A stretch of 64,000 nt of DNA from Myxococcota bacterium (GCA_029243605.1 JAQWRT010000030.1:124001-188000), one strand, 5' to 3'. Positions 1 through 8,770 are shown, counted from the stretch's first letter. Program-made: numbers and translations. The notes: generated by a model from the letters alone, not told the origin.

Positions 1-449
1 AGCTCGAGAGCGCCTACGGGGAACTCGAGCAGGAACTCGGCCGAGCCGCCACCGAGGAAGAGGTCGCCGAATCCATGGGCCTCGAGATGGACAAATTTCA
101 CACCCTGGTCAACCAAGTCCGGGGAATTTCAATGATCAACCTCGAAGAAGTTCGCGGCACCAATGCGGATGGGGAAAGCGCCGGAACCTTCTCGGATGTC
201 ATCGAAGACCCGAACTCGGAGAACCCCTTCGATTCGATGAAGCTTCTCGAGAGCAAGAACCTGATCTCCGACACCATCGGAACCATGCCCGAGAAAGAAC
301 GCCTGGTGGTCTCGCTCTACTACTACGAGGACCTGAACATGAAGGAAATCGGGAGCATCCTGGGCATCACCGAGAGCCGGGTTTGCCAGATTCATACCAA
401 GGCCGTCATGCGACTCCGCGGCAAGCTCAAGGGAATGGTGGACTGCTAA
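1..449 (+). CDS. fliA: RNA polymerase sigma factor, FliA/WhiG (sigma-28) family, C-terminal part
   Basis: The frame is open from the window edge (first full codon at base 3), so the N-terminal part lies upstream; about 148 residues are visible. The first 45 residues look like sigma region 3, with the segment LGRAATEEEVAESMGL. Near the C-terminus region 4 is clear: a helix-turn-helix around LNMKEIGSILGITESRVCQI, preceded by the usual MPEKERLVVSLYYYEDL. FliA directs RNA polymerase to flagellar and chemotaxis promoters, while WhiG-type relatives serve other programmes; the spacing and the ISMINLEE segment fit this family better than RpoD or RpoH. The following gene, 37 bases downstream, encodes a receiver protein, which fits a motility or signalling locus. 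The family is well supported; FliA rather than WhiG is an inference, because the flagellar neighbours would lie outside the window. Confidence 0.8.
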   Translation, partial: LESAYGELEQELGRAATEEEVAESMGLEMDKFHTLVNQVRGISMINLEEVRGTNADGESAGTFSDVIEDPNSENPFDSMKLLESKNLISDTIGTMPEKERLVVSLYYYEDLNMKEIGSILGITESRVCQIHTKAVMRLRGKLKGMVDC

Positions 450-486
450 AGCGTCCGCCTCCCGGCCCCACCGGTCGGAGACCTCC

Positions 487-1392
487 ATGCCCCGAACCCT
501 GCTACTCGCCGACGCCAGCGACCTCGCCCACGAACTTGTCGAGGAAGCGCTCGCCGGCAGCGATTTCGACCTGATCTGGTCGAAAACCGGAAATGAGGCG
601 CTTCAAGTCGCCCGGGGACTCCGGCCCGATATCGTCCTGGCCCAGGCCACCCTGCCCGGCATCGACGGTTACGCGGTCTGTGAAGCGATCAAGCAGGCAC
701 CCGAACTTCTCGGCGTCCCGGTCCTGATCATGACCGACGCCTTCGAGCGCTACGACGAAGCCCGGGCCCTCATCGCCGGCGCAAATCAGCACATCACAAA
801 GCCCATCAGAGCCGATATACTGCGCCAGCGCCTGGAGGAACTACTTCCCCAGAACCAGGCCAACCCGTTACTGGCCCCCCTTCCGAGCGACTCTCGTTCG
901 CTCCGCAGAAAAGCGAATCCCGTCATGGCTCGAACTCCTATGACCGATCTCTCGAACGACTCCCCCGGTGACTTTGGCAATCTCCTTGAGGGCGAAACCC
1001 TTGAGGGCGATGATGATCTTCTCGACGTCCTCCCGCTGCCCAAGGATGAAGTGATTGAGGAGGGGCTTGAGCTCGACCCCCTCAGTTTCGACCCCCTGGA
1101 CGACGATTTCGACTTCGGTACCCCGACTCCGGCCCCCACTCCGCAACCCGAATCCGCCCCGCCCGCCGAACTCCAAGCACCGACCCCATCGCTCCAGGGC
1201 CGGGACGAAATTCGCGATTCCATCGGCACCATGACCGCCGAAATCTTGCCCGAATTGCCCGAGGACCTGAGCCAGGAGCTCATCGAAACCCTCGTCGAGC
1301 GTTTCGAGGCTATCGCTTGGGAAGTCATCCCCAAACTCGCCGAGACGCTCGTCCGGGAGGAAATTCGGCGGATGAAAGAGAGCGACCTCTAG
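487..1392 (+). CDS. Receiver-domain protein with acidic/proline-rich linker, phospho-acceptor Asp replaced
   Basis: 301 residues. Residues 1-122 form a response-regulator receiver fold: hydrophobic first strand, LPGIDGYAVCEAIK after strand 3, and a conserved Lys-Pro (KPI) near residue 105. The phospho-acceptor site, normally Asp in PDLVLLD, is Gln53 (PDIVLAQATLPG), and the N-terminal acidic pocket is reduced to one Asp (Asp9), so phosphorylation by a histidine kinase is unlikely. Residues about 155-240 are a low-complexity linker rich in Asp, Glu and Pro. Residues about 250-301 form a predicted amphipathic helix ending LAETLVREEIRRMKE. This three-part layout resembles the polarity protein RomR of Myxococcus, but RomR identity is only an inference. 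GGAG 7 bases before the ATG supports the start. It follows the sigma factor gene and is probably cotranscribed with it. Confidence 0.75.
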   Translation: MPRTLLLADASDLAHELVEEALAGSDFDLIWSKTGNEALQVARGLRPDIVLAQATLPGIDGYAVCEAIKQAPELLGVPVLIMTDAFERYDEARALIAGANQHITKPIRADILRQRLEELLPQNQANPLLAPLPSDSRSLRRKANPVMARTPMTDLSNDSPGDFGNLLEGETLEGDDDLLDVLPLPKDEVIEEGLELDPLSFDPLDDDFDFGTPTPAPTPQPESAPPAELQAPTPSLQGRDEIRDSIGTMTAEILPELPEDLSQELIETLVERFEAIAWEVIPKLAETLVREEIRRMKESDL

Positions 1393-1470
1393 GCCCGAGG
1401 GTGCCTCTCTAAGTCTCGGCCCGGAAATGATAATTCCCTGTCATTCTCCTAGAATGAGTGACGCGCGCCC

Positions 1471-2367
1471 ATGCTGGGCGCGAGGGGAAGCGTCGTGCAA
1501 CCGCACTTGAAACCGCCCGCGCCAGACACGTACCAGGACCTGGTGCGCATGGCGCTCAGCGAAGATATCGGACCGGGAGATCTCACCTCGAATCTGGTGA
1601 TCCCCGAAGCCGCCACCGGCTCGGCTCGAATCGAAGCCAGGACCGATCTCGTGGTCTCGGGGCTCTTCGTCGCCAGAGATGTGAGCCTCCAAGTCGATCC
1701 CGAGATTCGGGTGGAAATCCTGGCCGACGAGGGCGAGCGTGTCGAGGCCGGGCGTGTGCTCATGCGGCTACACGGCTCCCTGCGCAGCATTCTCGCCGCC
1801 GAACGAACAGCACTCAACTTCCTCGGCCGACTCTGCGGAATCTCGACTCTGACCGAACGCTACGTCTCGGAAGTCTCCCATACTCAATGCAAGATCGTCG
1901 ACACCCGGAAGACCATGCCGGGGTGGAGAGCCCTGGATAAATTCGCCGTAGCGTGCGGAGGGGGAACCAATCACCGGTTCGCCCTCTACGATGGCATCCT
2001 CCTCAAAGACAACCACAGGGCTGCCGCGGGCAGCGTCGAGGCCGCCGTGCGCGCGGCCCTGGACGGAGCGGAGTCGGGCATAAGGGTCCAAGTCGAAGTC
2101 GAGTCCCTCGAGGATTCGGAAATCGCTTGCCAGGCCGGTGCGGACTTTCTGCTCCTCGACAATCAGAGCCCGGCCCAGGTCCGCGCCATCGTCGAAAAGC
2201 TCGCGGACGTCGCGCTCCTCGAAGCCTCGGGCGGGATCACTCTCGACAACCTCAAGGAATACGCCGACACCGGGGTCCACCGCATTTCCCTCGGCGCGCT
2301 CACTCATTCAGCGCCGGCGGCCGACGTCTCCCTCGAGTTCGAAACACAGGATGGCACCCATGTCTGA
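1471..2367 (+). CDS. nadC: Quinolinate phosphoribosyltransferase (nicotinate-nucleotide pyrophosphorylase)
   Basis: 298 residues, the family's usual size. The enzyme converts quinolinate and PRPP to nicotinate mononucleotide, CO2 and pyrophosphate in de novo NAD synthesis (cytosolic). Diagnostic motifs: EDIGPGDLT near residue 31, DTRKTMPG at 144-151, NHRFALYDGILLKDNH at about 167-182, and the C-terminal barrel segments EASGGI (251-256) and ISLGAL (272-277) that bind phosphate. Two starts are possible: ATG at 1471, and GTG at 1495, which has a GAGGGG 7 bases upstream; the true protein may therefore be 8 residues shorter. The stop lies inside the next gene, birA, so the two are translationally coupled, forming a cofactor cluster with coaX. 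Confidence 0.96.
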   Translation: MLGARGSVVQPHLKPPAPDTYQDLVRMALSEDIGPGDLTSNLVIPEAATGSARIEARTDLVVSGLFVARDVSLQVDPEIRVEILADEGERVEAGRVLMRLHGSLRSILAAERTALNFLGRLCGISTLTERYVSEVSHTQCKIVDTRKTMPGWRALDKFAVACGGGTNHRFALYDGILLKDNHRAAAGSVEAAVRAALDGAESGIRVQVEVESLEDSEIACQAGADFLLLDNQSPAQVRAIVEKLADVALLEASGGITLDNLKEYADTGVHRISLGALTHSAPAADVSLEFETQDGTHV

Positions 2368-3370
2368 GGGAGCGCGCCGCATTCTCGAATCACTCCGGGA
2401 GGTCACCGATGGAACGTGCTCGGGAGAGGGGCTCTCGAGCCAGTTGGGCGTCTCACGCGCCCAGGTCTGGAAGCACGTAAGCGCGCTTCGCAAGCGCGGC
2501 TATACGATCGAAGGCGCTCCCGGCGGCGGTTATCGACTGATTTCCGCCCCGGACAAACTCTACGCCGACGAAATTACCCGCGGCCTCACGAGCCAGTGGC
2601 TCGGCCAGCGGATCGAACACTTCGACGAAACCGACTCGACGAACCGAGTCGCAGCGGGCCTGGCCCGGGAAGGAGCCGCCCACGGGACGGCTGTCATTGC
2701 AGAGTCCCAGACCGCGGGACGCGGACGCCTTGGCCGGAGTTTTTTTTCACCCCCGCAATCCAATCTTTACACCTCCATAGTCCTCCGACCCAGCCTCGAC
2801 ACCGCTTCTGCACCCACGCTTCTCCTAGCTGCCGGAATCGCAGTCGCCGAAACCGTCATGGAGGAACTCGGCGAAGAGGCGGCCGATCTCGAAATCAAAT
2901 GGCCGAATGATGTCCTGCTCGGTGGGCTCAAAACCTCGGGAGTACTGATGGAACTCGAAGCCGAAGAGAATCGCGTGAGCCACGCGATCCTCGGCATTGG
3001 GGTCAATCTGAATGTCGGCCGAGACGAGTTCCCCGAGGAATTCAGGAACCGCGCCACCAGCCTTCGAGCGCATTCGGGCCGCTTGATCGACCGAGTGGCT
3101 TTCACTCGCAGGCTCTTCGAAAAACTCGAAAATATCCTCGACGAGCACGAAAAAGGCGGCCTCGACCGGCTGCGCCCGCGTTTCGACGCCCATTTTCATA
3201 TGCTCGGGCGGCGGATCACAGTGGCGGAGATCAATGGCCAAAGCGTCGAGGGCATTGCCGCGGGGGTCGCTCCCAACGGCGCCCTGCTCCTCGACCGCCC
3301 GTCGGGAGAACGACTAGAGTTATTGGCCGGCGACGTCACCATCTGCAAGGATCCACCCTCCAAGGAGTAA
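2351..3370 (+). CDS. birA: Bifunctional biotin-protein ligase / biotin operon repressor
   Basis: About 339 residues. It joins biotin to the acceptor lysine of carboxylase carrier proteins through biotinyl-AMP. An N-terminal winged helix-turn-helix (residues about 8-62, helix LSSQLGVSRAQVWKHVSAL) makes it a class II BirA that can also repress biotin genes. The ligase domain shows the biotinyl-AMP loop GRGRLGRSF (123-131), KWPNDVLL (183-190) and GIGVNLNV (215-222), followed by the C-terminal SH3-like domain. The frame is open much further upstream, but the conserved protein begins at ATG 2351 or ATG 2360; both overlap the end of nadC. A run of eight T at the SFFS codons (about 2739-2746) is a slippage-prone spot, but the frame is intact. 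No biotin synthesis genes are in the window. Confidence 0.95.
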   Translation: MAPMSEGARRILESLREVTDGTCSGEGLSSQLGVSRAQVWKHVSALRKRGYTIEGAPGGGYRLISAPDKLYADEITRGLTSQWLGQRIEHFDETDSTNRVAAGLAREGAAHGTAVIAESQTAGRGRLGRSFFSPPQSNLYTSIVLRPSLDTASAPTLLLAAGIAVAETVMEELGEEAADLEIKWPNDVLLGGLKTSGVLMELEAEENRVSHAILGIGVNLNVGRDEFPEEFRNRATSLRAHSGRLIDRVAFTRRLFEKLENILDEHEKGGLDRLRPRFDAHFHMLGRRITVAEINGQSVEGIAAGVAPNGALLLDRPSGERLELLAGDVTICKDPPSKE

Positions 3371-3377
3371 CCCGACC

Positions 3378-4166
3378 GTGCCCAAGACCACCCTGCTTGT
3401 CGTCGACGTAGGAAATACAAATGTATCCCTGGGAATCTTCGATTACACCGAAGACGAAGGAAAGCTAAGCCACCACTGGCGCCTCTCGACGCATCGGGAA
3501 CAGACCTCGGACGAGCTGGCCATCTCCCTGCACTCGCTCTTCGACCACGATGGGCGTGAGTGCAGCGAGGTCACCGACATTATCCTCTCGAGCGTAGTCC
3601 CTCCCATGGTGCCGATCTGGGAGAGGGTTTCGACGAAGCTTTTCTCGATCAACGCCCTGGTCGTCGGACCTGGCATTCGAACGGGCATGCCCGTTCGCTA
3701 CGAGAACCCCCACGAAGTCGGAGCCGACCGGATCGTCAACTCCGTCGCCGCCTATGAGCTCTTTGGCGGTCCGATTATCGCCGTCGATTTTGGCACAGCC
3801 ACAACCTTCGACTGCATCTCCCGTAATGGCGAATATATGGGCGGTGTCATCGCGCCGGGCATCCATATTTCCATGGAGGCCCTCTTCGAGCGCGCTTCGA
3901 AACTCCATCGCGTGGAAATCGCACGGCCCCGGACGGTCATCGGAAAGACGACGACCTCGGCGCTCCAATCGGGCCTGCTCTTTGGCTACGCAGGGATGGT
4001 CGATTCCATGGTCGAGCGCATCCTGCCCGAACTCGGCGAAGACGCTCGAACCATCGCCACCGGCGGCTTGGCCAGGGGAATCGCCCAAGAGAGCAAGGCC
4101 ATCGAAGAGGTCATCCCCTTCCTGACCCTGGAGGGTCTGCGCATCCTCTTCGAGAAGAATCGCTAG
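3378..4166 (+). CDS. coaX: Type III pantothenate kinase
   Basis: 262 residues. It phosphorylates pantothenate, the first step of coenzyme A synthesis; this type belongs to the ASKHA fold and is not feedback-inhibited by CoA. Visible motifs: DVGNTN (10-15, phosphate 1), GADRIVNSVAA (115-125, pantothenate site), DFGTATTFD (137-145, phosphate 2), GGVIAPGI (155-162) and a late TGGLA adenosine motif. The GTG start at 3378 has AAGGAG 10 bases upstream, overlapping the end of birA. The birA-coaX pairing is a common bacterial arrangement and suggests one transcript with nadC. Confidence 0.96.
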   Translation: MPKTTLLVVDVGNTNVSLGIFDYTEDEGKLSHHWRLSTHREQTSDELAISLHSLFDHDGRECSEVTDIILSSVVPPMVPIWERVSTKLFSINALVVGPGIRTGMPVRYENPHEVGADRIVNSVAAYELFGGPIIAVDFGTATTFDCISRNGEYMGGVIAPGIHISMEALFERASKLHRVEIARPRTVIGKTTTSALQSGLLFGYAGMVDSMVERILPELGEDARTIATGGLARGIAQESKAIEEVIPFLTLEGLRILFEKNR

Positions 4167-4291
4167 AGCCCGAAAGCGCCCCACCCCGGTATTGCCGTGA
4201 AGAGCAGGCCCCGGGCATCCATCAGATACGGCAAGGGCAGAGAGTCGCTCAGGCGGATTCAAGGCCCAGATCGCAGACAGGAGAGCCTCGC

Positions 4292-5359
4292 TTGGCATCC
4301 GGCGGAGAAAAGAAAAAGATACGCCTGGCGCTCTCACCGGCGGCCGAGAAATATGCCCGCCGGGATGCTCCCGCCAAGGTGAAACTCATGGCGGCCCGGG
4401 GAGCCCTCCCCCTGGAGCCCCTTGACCTGGCCACTCTGCTTTTCGCCCTGGCCCACGACCCCGACACCCAGGTCCAGGAAACCGCCCAGGCCAGCCTGAA
4501 CAACCTTCCCGAGCAGATCCTGAGTGCCACCCTCGCCGGGCCAGCCCACCCCGCCCTCCTCGACCACCTCGCTCGCCTGCATCGAGAAGATCAGGGATGC
4601 TGCGAGGCCATCGCACTCAATCCGGCCACCTCCGATCTAACCATCGTTTTTCTCGCCTCCCTGCCCATTCGCGGAGTCGTCGAGATCATCAGCAACAACC
4701 AGGAACGACTGCAGCGCGAGAGCCGAATTGTCGAAGCCCTCGGAGAAAACCCCCTCACTGGGCGGGCCGTACTCGAACGCATCCTCGTCTTTCTCGGTCT
4801 CGGAGACTCCGCCGAAGAAAAGAATTCGGCTTCTTCCGAATTGACCGAGGAAGAGGCAACCCAGGCGGTACTCGCCGCGATTGGCGAGCAATCCCTCGAA
4901 ATGACCGTCCTGCTCGGCTCCGAGGAGGAACACGTCGAAGAGGAGAGCGACAATATCTTCGCCGCGATTCAAAAGATGACCGTCATGCAGAAGATCAAGC
5001 TCGCCCGGGTGGGCGGAAAGGAGGCACGCAGCCTCTTGATCAAGGACCGCAACAAGGTCATCGCCCTGTGCGCGCTCCAAAGCCCCAAGATCACCGATAC
5101 CGAGGTCATTGGCATGGCTCAATCACGCTCGGTGAGCGATGAGATCCTGCGGGTTATCGCAGCCAATAAAGACTGGACCCGTAATTACCAGATTAAATTG
5201 GCACTCACGAGCAACCCCAAGACGCCCTTGCCCCAAGCTGTCAAATTTCTCAATTACCTCCAGGACAAGGATCTGCGCACGCTGACGAAGAGCAAGGACG
5301 TCTCCAGCGCCATCTCGAGCCATGCGCGACGGATTCTCGACAAGAAGGGAATCACGTGA
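4292..5359 (+). CDS. Conserved helical-repeat protein of unknown function
   Basis: 355 residues, no signal peptide or membrane segment. The protein looks all-helical: short helix pairs such as LDLATLLFALAHDPDTQVQE followed by a capping NLP recur along it, resembling HEAT-type repeats. Residues about 165-225 form an acidic linker with many Glu and Ser, and the C-terminal third is the most protein-like block, rich in Lys and ending LNYLQDKDLRTLTKSKDVS. From memory, similar C-terminal blocks occur in hypothetical proteins of deltaproteobacteria, but I cannot verify this. The TTG start at 4292 is chosen because AGGAGA lies 8 bases upstream. The stop overlaps the next start as GTGA, so it is made together with the MglA-like protein and may be its partner (inference). 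Confidence 0.75.
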   Translation: MASGGEKKKIRLALSPAAEKYARRDAPAKVKLMAARGALPLEPLDLATLLFALAHDPDTQVQETAQASLNNLPEQILSATLAGPAHPALLDHLARLHREDQGCCEAIALNPATSDLTIVFLASLPIRGVVEIISNNQERLQRESRIVEALGENPLTGRAVLERILVFLGLGDSAEEKNSASSELTEEEATQAVLAAIGEQSLEMTVLLGSEEEHVEEESDNIFAAIQKMTVMQKIKLARVGGKEARSLLIKDRNKVIALCALQSPKITDTEVIGMAQSRSVSDEILRVIAANKDWTRNYQIKLALTSNPKTPLPQAVKFLNYLQDKDLRTLTKSKDVSSAISSHARRILDKKGIT

Positions 5360-6315
5360 ACGCCGACCCCGCTGGGCAAAGCGCCCCTTCGCTCCGCCTG
5401 CTCTACTGGAGCGCCCGGGATGAAAGACCTGACCCGGCCCTCGAGAGTATCCTGGCGAACAGTAAGCCCGACGAAGAGTGCTCCCTGCAACGAATTCCCA
5501 CCAGCCTGGACCCCTCTCTTTGCTACCAGGAGTTGAGGCTTCGCCCTCTCTTCCCCACCCACGAGACCAGTGACCTCACCCTGCTCTCCGCCCCCGCCGA
5601 CCCGGATCTCGCGCCGGTCCGAATGCGCCTGCTCGATGGGGTGGACGCTTTGGTCTGGACCCTCGCCACCGGTCACCGCGCTTCGGCTCAGAACCTTCAA
5701 GCCCTCGCCGAAATCCGCTCGGCGCTCCGCGCGTATGGACGCGAACTCGAGGAGGTGCCGCTCTTCATCCAGCTCACGGGCGCGATGGATTCGTCCAATG
5801 ACGCGATCGCCAGGGTTCTTCCTCAGCTGCAGACCGAACCGCACGCGATTCTTCGAGTCGATAAGCCCGAGAGCTACAAGGAAACTCTCGAGACGATCAC
5901 ACGCCTAGCTCGGGCCCAGGAAAGCCGTCCACTCGACTCCGGACTCTCCACCCGATTCGAAAGTCGGAAGGAGACCATGCCCATCAGCCCGATAGCGCCC
6001 GCCCTGAGCCCGCCGCCGGCTGAGGAGATCACGGCCCTGCTTGAGGAATCGATTCTCGCCGAAGCTGAGGATGCCGGGTTCGATGATTTTTTCGATGAGT
6101 CTGACCTGCCCTCACCTCTCGTGGAGACAGGGGGCGCCGATTATGCCAGGGCGCAGGTCGAGGCCGACCTCGAGATCGTGTCGGTGGGAAAGGCAACAGC
6201 CAGCGGGAAGCGGGGCGTCCGACTTCCCCTCACCCTCTCGGGCCCAAGCGGTGATTCCGTCCCCCTGACCCTCCGAATCGAATTGGAGAGTGGGCCAGGG
6301 GAACGGAAAAACTGA
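5356..6315 (+). CDS. MglA-like small GTPase homologue lacking GTP-binding motifs (pseudo-GTPase)
   Basis: 319 residues; GTG start overlaps the previous stop. Residues about 12-190 follow the order of MglA-type GTPases: strand 1 LRLLYW (13-18); then SARDERPD (19-26) where the P-loop GPGLCGKT belongs; LTLLSAPAD (74-82) where MglA has its VPGQ switch; DGVDALVWTL (94-103), matching MglA KGVDGVVFVA; and a helix ending ELEEVPLFIQL (130-140), matching the segment before NKRD. The NKxD motif is replaced by LTGAMD. Without P-loop and NKxD it should not bind GTP normally. Residues about 200-319 are an acidic linker and a beta-rich tail with no recognised family. A role as scaffold or regulator in cell polarity or motility is inference; the homology rests on my alignment by eye. 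Confidence 0.6.
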   Translation: MNADPAGQSAPSLRLLYWSARDERPDPALESILANSKPDEECSLQRIPTSLDPSLCYQELRLRPLFPTHETSDLTLLSAPADPDLAPVRMRLLDGVDALVWTLATGHRASAQNLQALAEIRSALRAYGRELEEVPLFIQLTGAMDSSNDAIARVLPQLQTEPHAILRVDKPESYKETLETITRLARAQESRPLDSGLSTRFESRKETMPISPIAPALSPPPAEEITALLEESILAEAEDAGFDDFFDESDLPSPLVETGGADYARAQVEADLEIVSVGKATASGKRGVRLPLTLSGPSGDSVPLTLRIELESGPGERKN

Positions 6316-6322
6316 AAACCGC

Positions 6323-7588
6323 TCAGTCCGTGTAGGCCTTAATCAAGACATCGGAGGTCTCCGAACGCATGATTCGCACGTCGGGACGATCACCGGCCTT
6401 GAGCTGCTCACGAACCTTGGTTCCGCTGATCCCAAAGGGCTTCTCGTCGGAGTGTCGCTCGGTCAGATCCACGCGACCCATGGACTCGTAGTAGGCAGCG
6501 AAGCCGATCTTACGCGGCTGGATATGAAGCTCTCCCTCGAGCTTGTCGAAGATTTCGTGAGCATCGAAATCGCCCCAGATGGGGTTTCCGTCGGCGTAGG
6601 GGGCGTCCGCATGCTTGCGACCGATCACGATATCGCTGAAACCGTAATTCTGGCGATAGATCGCGTGCATCACTGCTTCCTTCGGGCCGCCGTAGAACAT
6701 CTTGATATCCAAGCCGATCAGGTCGAAAACCTCGGTAATGTCGTACCCGGCTTTCTCCCAGATCGCCTCATCCTTGTCGCCCTCACCGAGCAGCTTCTTC
6801 GAATGAAGCGCCTTGTAGCATTCCATTCGCACAGCAGCGGGCACGTCATCGCCCTTGAGTTCTCCCACCAGAGGGTTCAGAACGGCCCCGGCGAAATGGC
6901 CTTCGGCAGTGAGCTCCTCCACGCCGCACACGAGAGCGTACTCATGGGCTCGATGGAGCGGGTTTCGGGTCTGGAAGGCGAGCGCGCGCTCCCACTTCCG
7001 GTCCCGGATCAAGGACCGCACCATGCGAGGGGAGAGCATGAACTCTCCGTACGCCGAACTCGCGGGCTGGGGCAGGGAACGAATCGAGCCGCCGACAAGC
7101 TTCGAGCGCGAATCGCTCTCGACAATATTGCCTCCGGGATGATCGAAACGCTCCGTCCCGTATACGCTCAAAATATATTTCGCCTTATCCCAGTCGAAGA
7201 CTTCGCAATCGTCCACGATCGCGACGATTTCGCCCGCTTCGTTTTCCACAGCAATCGAACCACCAGCTTGTACGGAAGCGGCCTCGTCGTCGGTCAGGGG
7301 CAGGGATAGGGGAATCGTCCAGGCGTAGCGTGCTCCGTCTCGCGCGATGAACGCAGAGTCGAGGACCTGATGGTACTCGGCCTCCTTCATCGGACCTTCC
7401 AGGGGAGAGAGAGCTCCGTCTGCAAGCCTATAGACCGTTGAGAGGTCGGCGTCCGTCACCTTCATCACGGGCAGGTCTACAGCCCCGGCCAAAAAGGTGG
7501 AGCGCTCACTCAGGGGCACAATTCGATCGACGGGACTCGTGAGGCCGCCGTGTACGGGAACGAGATCTTGATGAGTTTCCTTGGACAT
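6323..7588 (-). CDS. sat: ATP sulfurylase (sulfate adenylyltransferase)
   Basis: 421 residues from the chosen start. It makes adenosine 5'-phosphosulfate (APS) and pyrophosphate from ATP and sulfate, the entry step of sulfate assimilation or, in reverse, of sulfur oxidation. The N-terminal PUA-like domain is followed by the catalytic domain with QTRNPLHRAHE (206-216) and IGRKHADAP (322-330, the GRDHAG equivalent). The length fits the single-polypeptide Sat type; no APS-kinase domain is attached. Start: ATG at 7588 has AAAGGA 5 bases upstream, better than the upstream possibility at 7615. No APS reductase or cys genes adjoin it; the nearest genes on the same strand are a TolB-like lipoprotein and a JAMM protease. 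It converges on the MglA-like gene with only 7 bases between stops. Confidence 0.95.
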   Translation of the reverse strand: MSKETHQDLVPVHGGLTSPVDRIVPLSERSTFLAGAVDLPVMKVTDADLSTVYRLADGALSPLEGPMKEAEYHQVLDSAFIARDGARYAWTIPLSLPLTDDEAASVQAGGSIAVENEAGEIVAIVDDCEVFDWDKAKYILSVYGTERFDHPGGNIVESDSRSKLVGGSIRSLPQPASSAYGEFMLSPRMVRSLIRDRKWERALAFQTRNPLHRAHEYALVCGVEELTAEGHFAGAVLNPLVGELKGDDVPAAVRMECYKALHSKKLLGEGDKDEAIWEKAGYDITEVFDLIGLDIKMFYGGPKEAVMHAIYRQNYGFSDIVIGRKHADAPYADGNPIWGDFDAHEIFDKLEGELHIQPRKIGFAAYYESMGRVDLTERHSDEKPFGISGTKVREQLKAGDRPDVRIMRSETSDVLIKAYTD

Positions 7589-7714
7589 GAGTTCCTTTGC
7601 TTTCGCTGGGCGCATAAGTTCGCGCCTGGGGTTGTGTTTCGATTCTTGTGAACTTGGAATTTTTCTCTCCGCCTCTCCTCTGAGCTGCGGCGATGTCTAC
7701 GCTTCTCCTTGCGC

Positions 7715-8770
7715 TTACCAGGCCGGGAATGCCACCGAGCCCTCTCCCAGCAGGATCCGGTCGCCAGAGCCGTCCATACGCCGGACATAGAGCCGATCGA
7801 AGCCGCCCTCGTTCGAGACGTAGGCGACATGCTTGCCATCCGGAGAAATCGCGGGAGAACGAGCGCTCAAGACGCTCTGCCCCAGAGCCTTGCGGGCCGA
7901 ACCGTCCGGGCGCATTCGTTGCAGCCTCCAGCCTCGTGGCCCCTGGCTCGAGAATACGATCCAGCGCCCATCCGGGGTAAATACGGCGTCTCGGCCTCGG
8001 CCGAGGGGTTGCGCATCTCCCCCCGGTTTGGCTTCTCGGACCAGGATCAAAGACTGGTCCCGGGCGCCGCCACTCTCGTCTGCCTGGCCATACACAATCA
8101 GATCCTCAGTGGGCGACCAACCCGGAGCTACCGGAAATTGCCCCTCCATGAGGTTGATCAACTGGGCCCCGCTCTCGGATCGAATATCCATACCGGCCTT
8201 GCCCTGCGCTTCCCGAAGGGAGACCCAATTCACCAGGACTTCGCCTCGAAGACCGTAATCTCCCTCCAGATGATAGGCGGGGCCGTGGGTCAACTTGCGA
8301 ACTTCTTGGGTTCCGAAATCGTATTCGTAGATCTGTCCGATCCCTCCATCGAGGTGATCGCTATTAAAGAGCAGGCGACTGCGATCTTCCGACCAGGCCA
8401 GGGGGCGCGCGTTGGGCGGTGCCGCCTCAAGACGGGTCTTTTCGAGAGTGCGTGCATTCAGAAGTACGATTCGACCGGGATAGCGCGCCAATTGCTGGGA
8501 TACCGGAGCCTCTTGGCCGGCGCCGATCAGGCTTGCCACAGCGTCGATATGGGCGACCCCCAGCCGGTTTTGATCCTGGGGTCGGCCAGTCAAATTAGCC
8601 ATGAGATCAGCCCGCTTCCGGGCATCGGCTTCGTCCCAGTAGACCAGAGCGATCGGCGCGTCGCTGATTTCTCCGAGGCCAAGTCCGCCGCTCGCGCACC
8701 CCGAGAGACAAGCCAGGAAGGCAAGAACGAGCAAGCCCAGAGACACGGAAAAATTCGACCGCCCCCTCAC
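7715..8770 (-). CDS. Lipoprotein with TolB-like beta-propeller repeats
   Basis: 351 residues. The N-terminus is a lipoprotein signal: Arg residues, a hydrophobic stretch SLGLLVLAFLACLSGC, with the lipobox cysteine at about residue 25. The rest contains repeated PD40/TolB-like blades, seen best at TPDGRWIVFSSQG and at the C-terminus as SPDGKHVAYVSNEGG followed by LYVRRMDGSG. Such propellers act in the periplasm as protein-interaction platforms. It is not TolB itself: the TolB N-terminal domain and tol-pal neighbours are absent. The GTG start overlaps the stop of the JAMM gene (GTGA), so the two are translated in tandem. Function unknown. Confidence 0.8.
   Translation of the reverse strand: MRGRSNFSVSLGLLVLAFLACLSGCASGGLGLGEISDAPIALVYWDEADARKRADLMANLTGRPQDQNRLGVAHIDAVASLIGAGQEAPVSQQLARYPGRIVLLNARTLEKTRLEAAPPNARPLAWSEDRSRLLFNSDHLDGGIGQIYEYDFGTQEVRKLTHGPAYHLEGDYGLRGEVLVNWVSLREAQGKAGMDIRSESGAQLINLMEGQFPVAPGWSPTEDLIVYGQADESGGARDQSLILVREAKPGGDAQPLGRGRDAVFTPDGRWIVFSSQGPRGWRLQRMRPDGSARKALGQSVLSARSPAISPDGKHVAYVSNEGGFDRLYVRRMDGSGDRILLGEGSVAFPAW

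Noticed and set aside
6290-7309. A 339-codon plus-strand frame opposite sat
   Set aside because: Lies antisense to the ATP sulfurylase coding region; no recognisable protein features.
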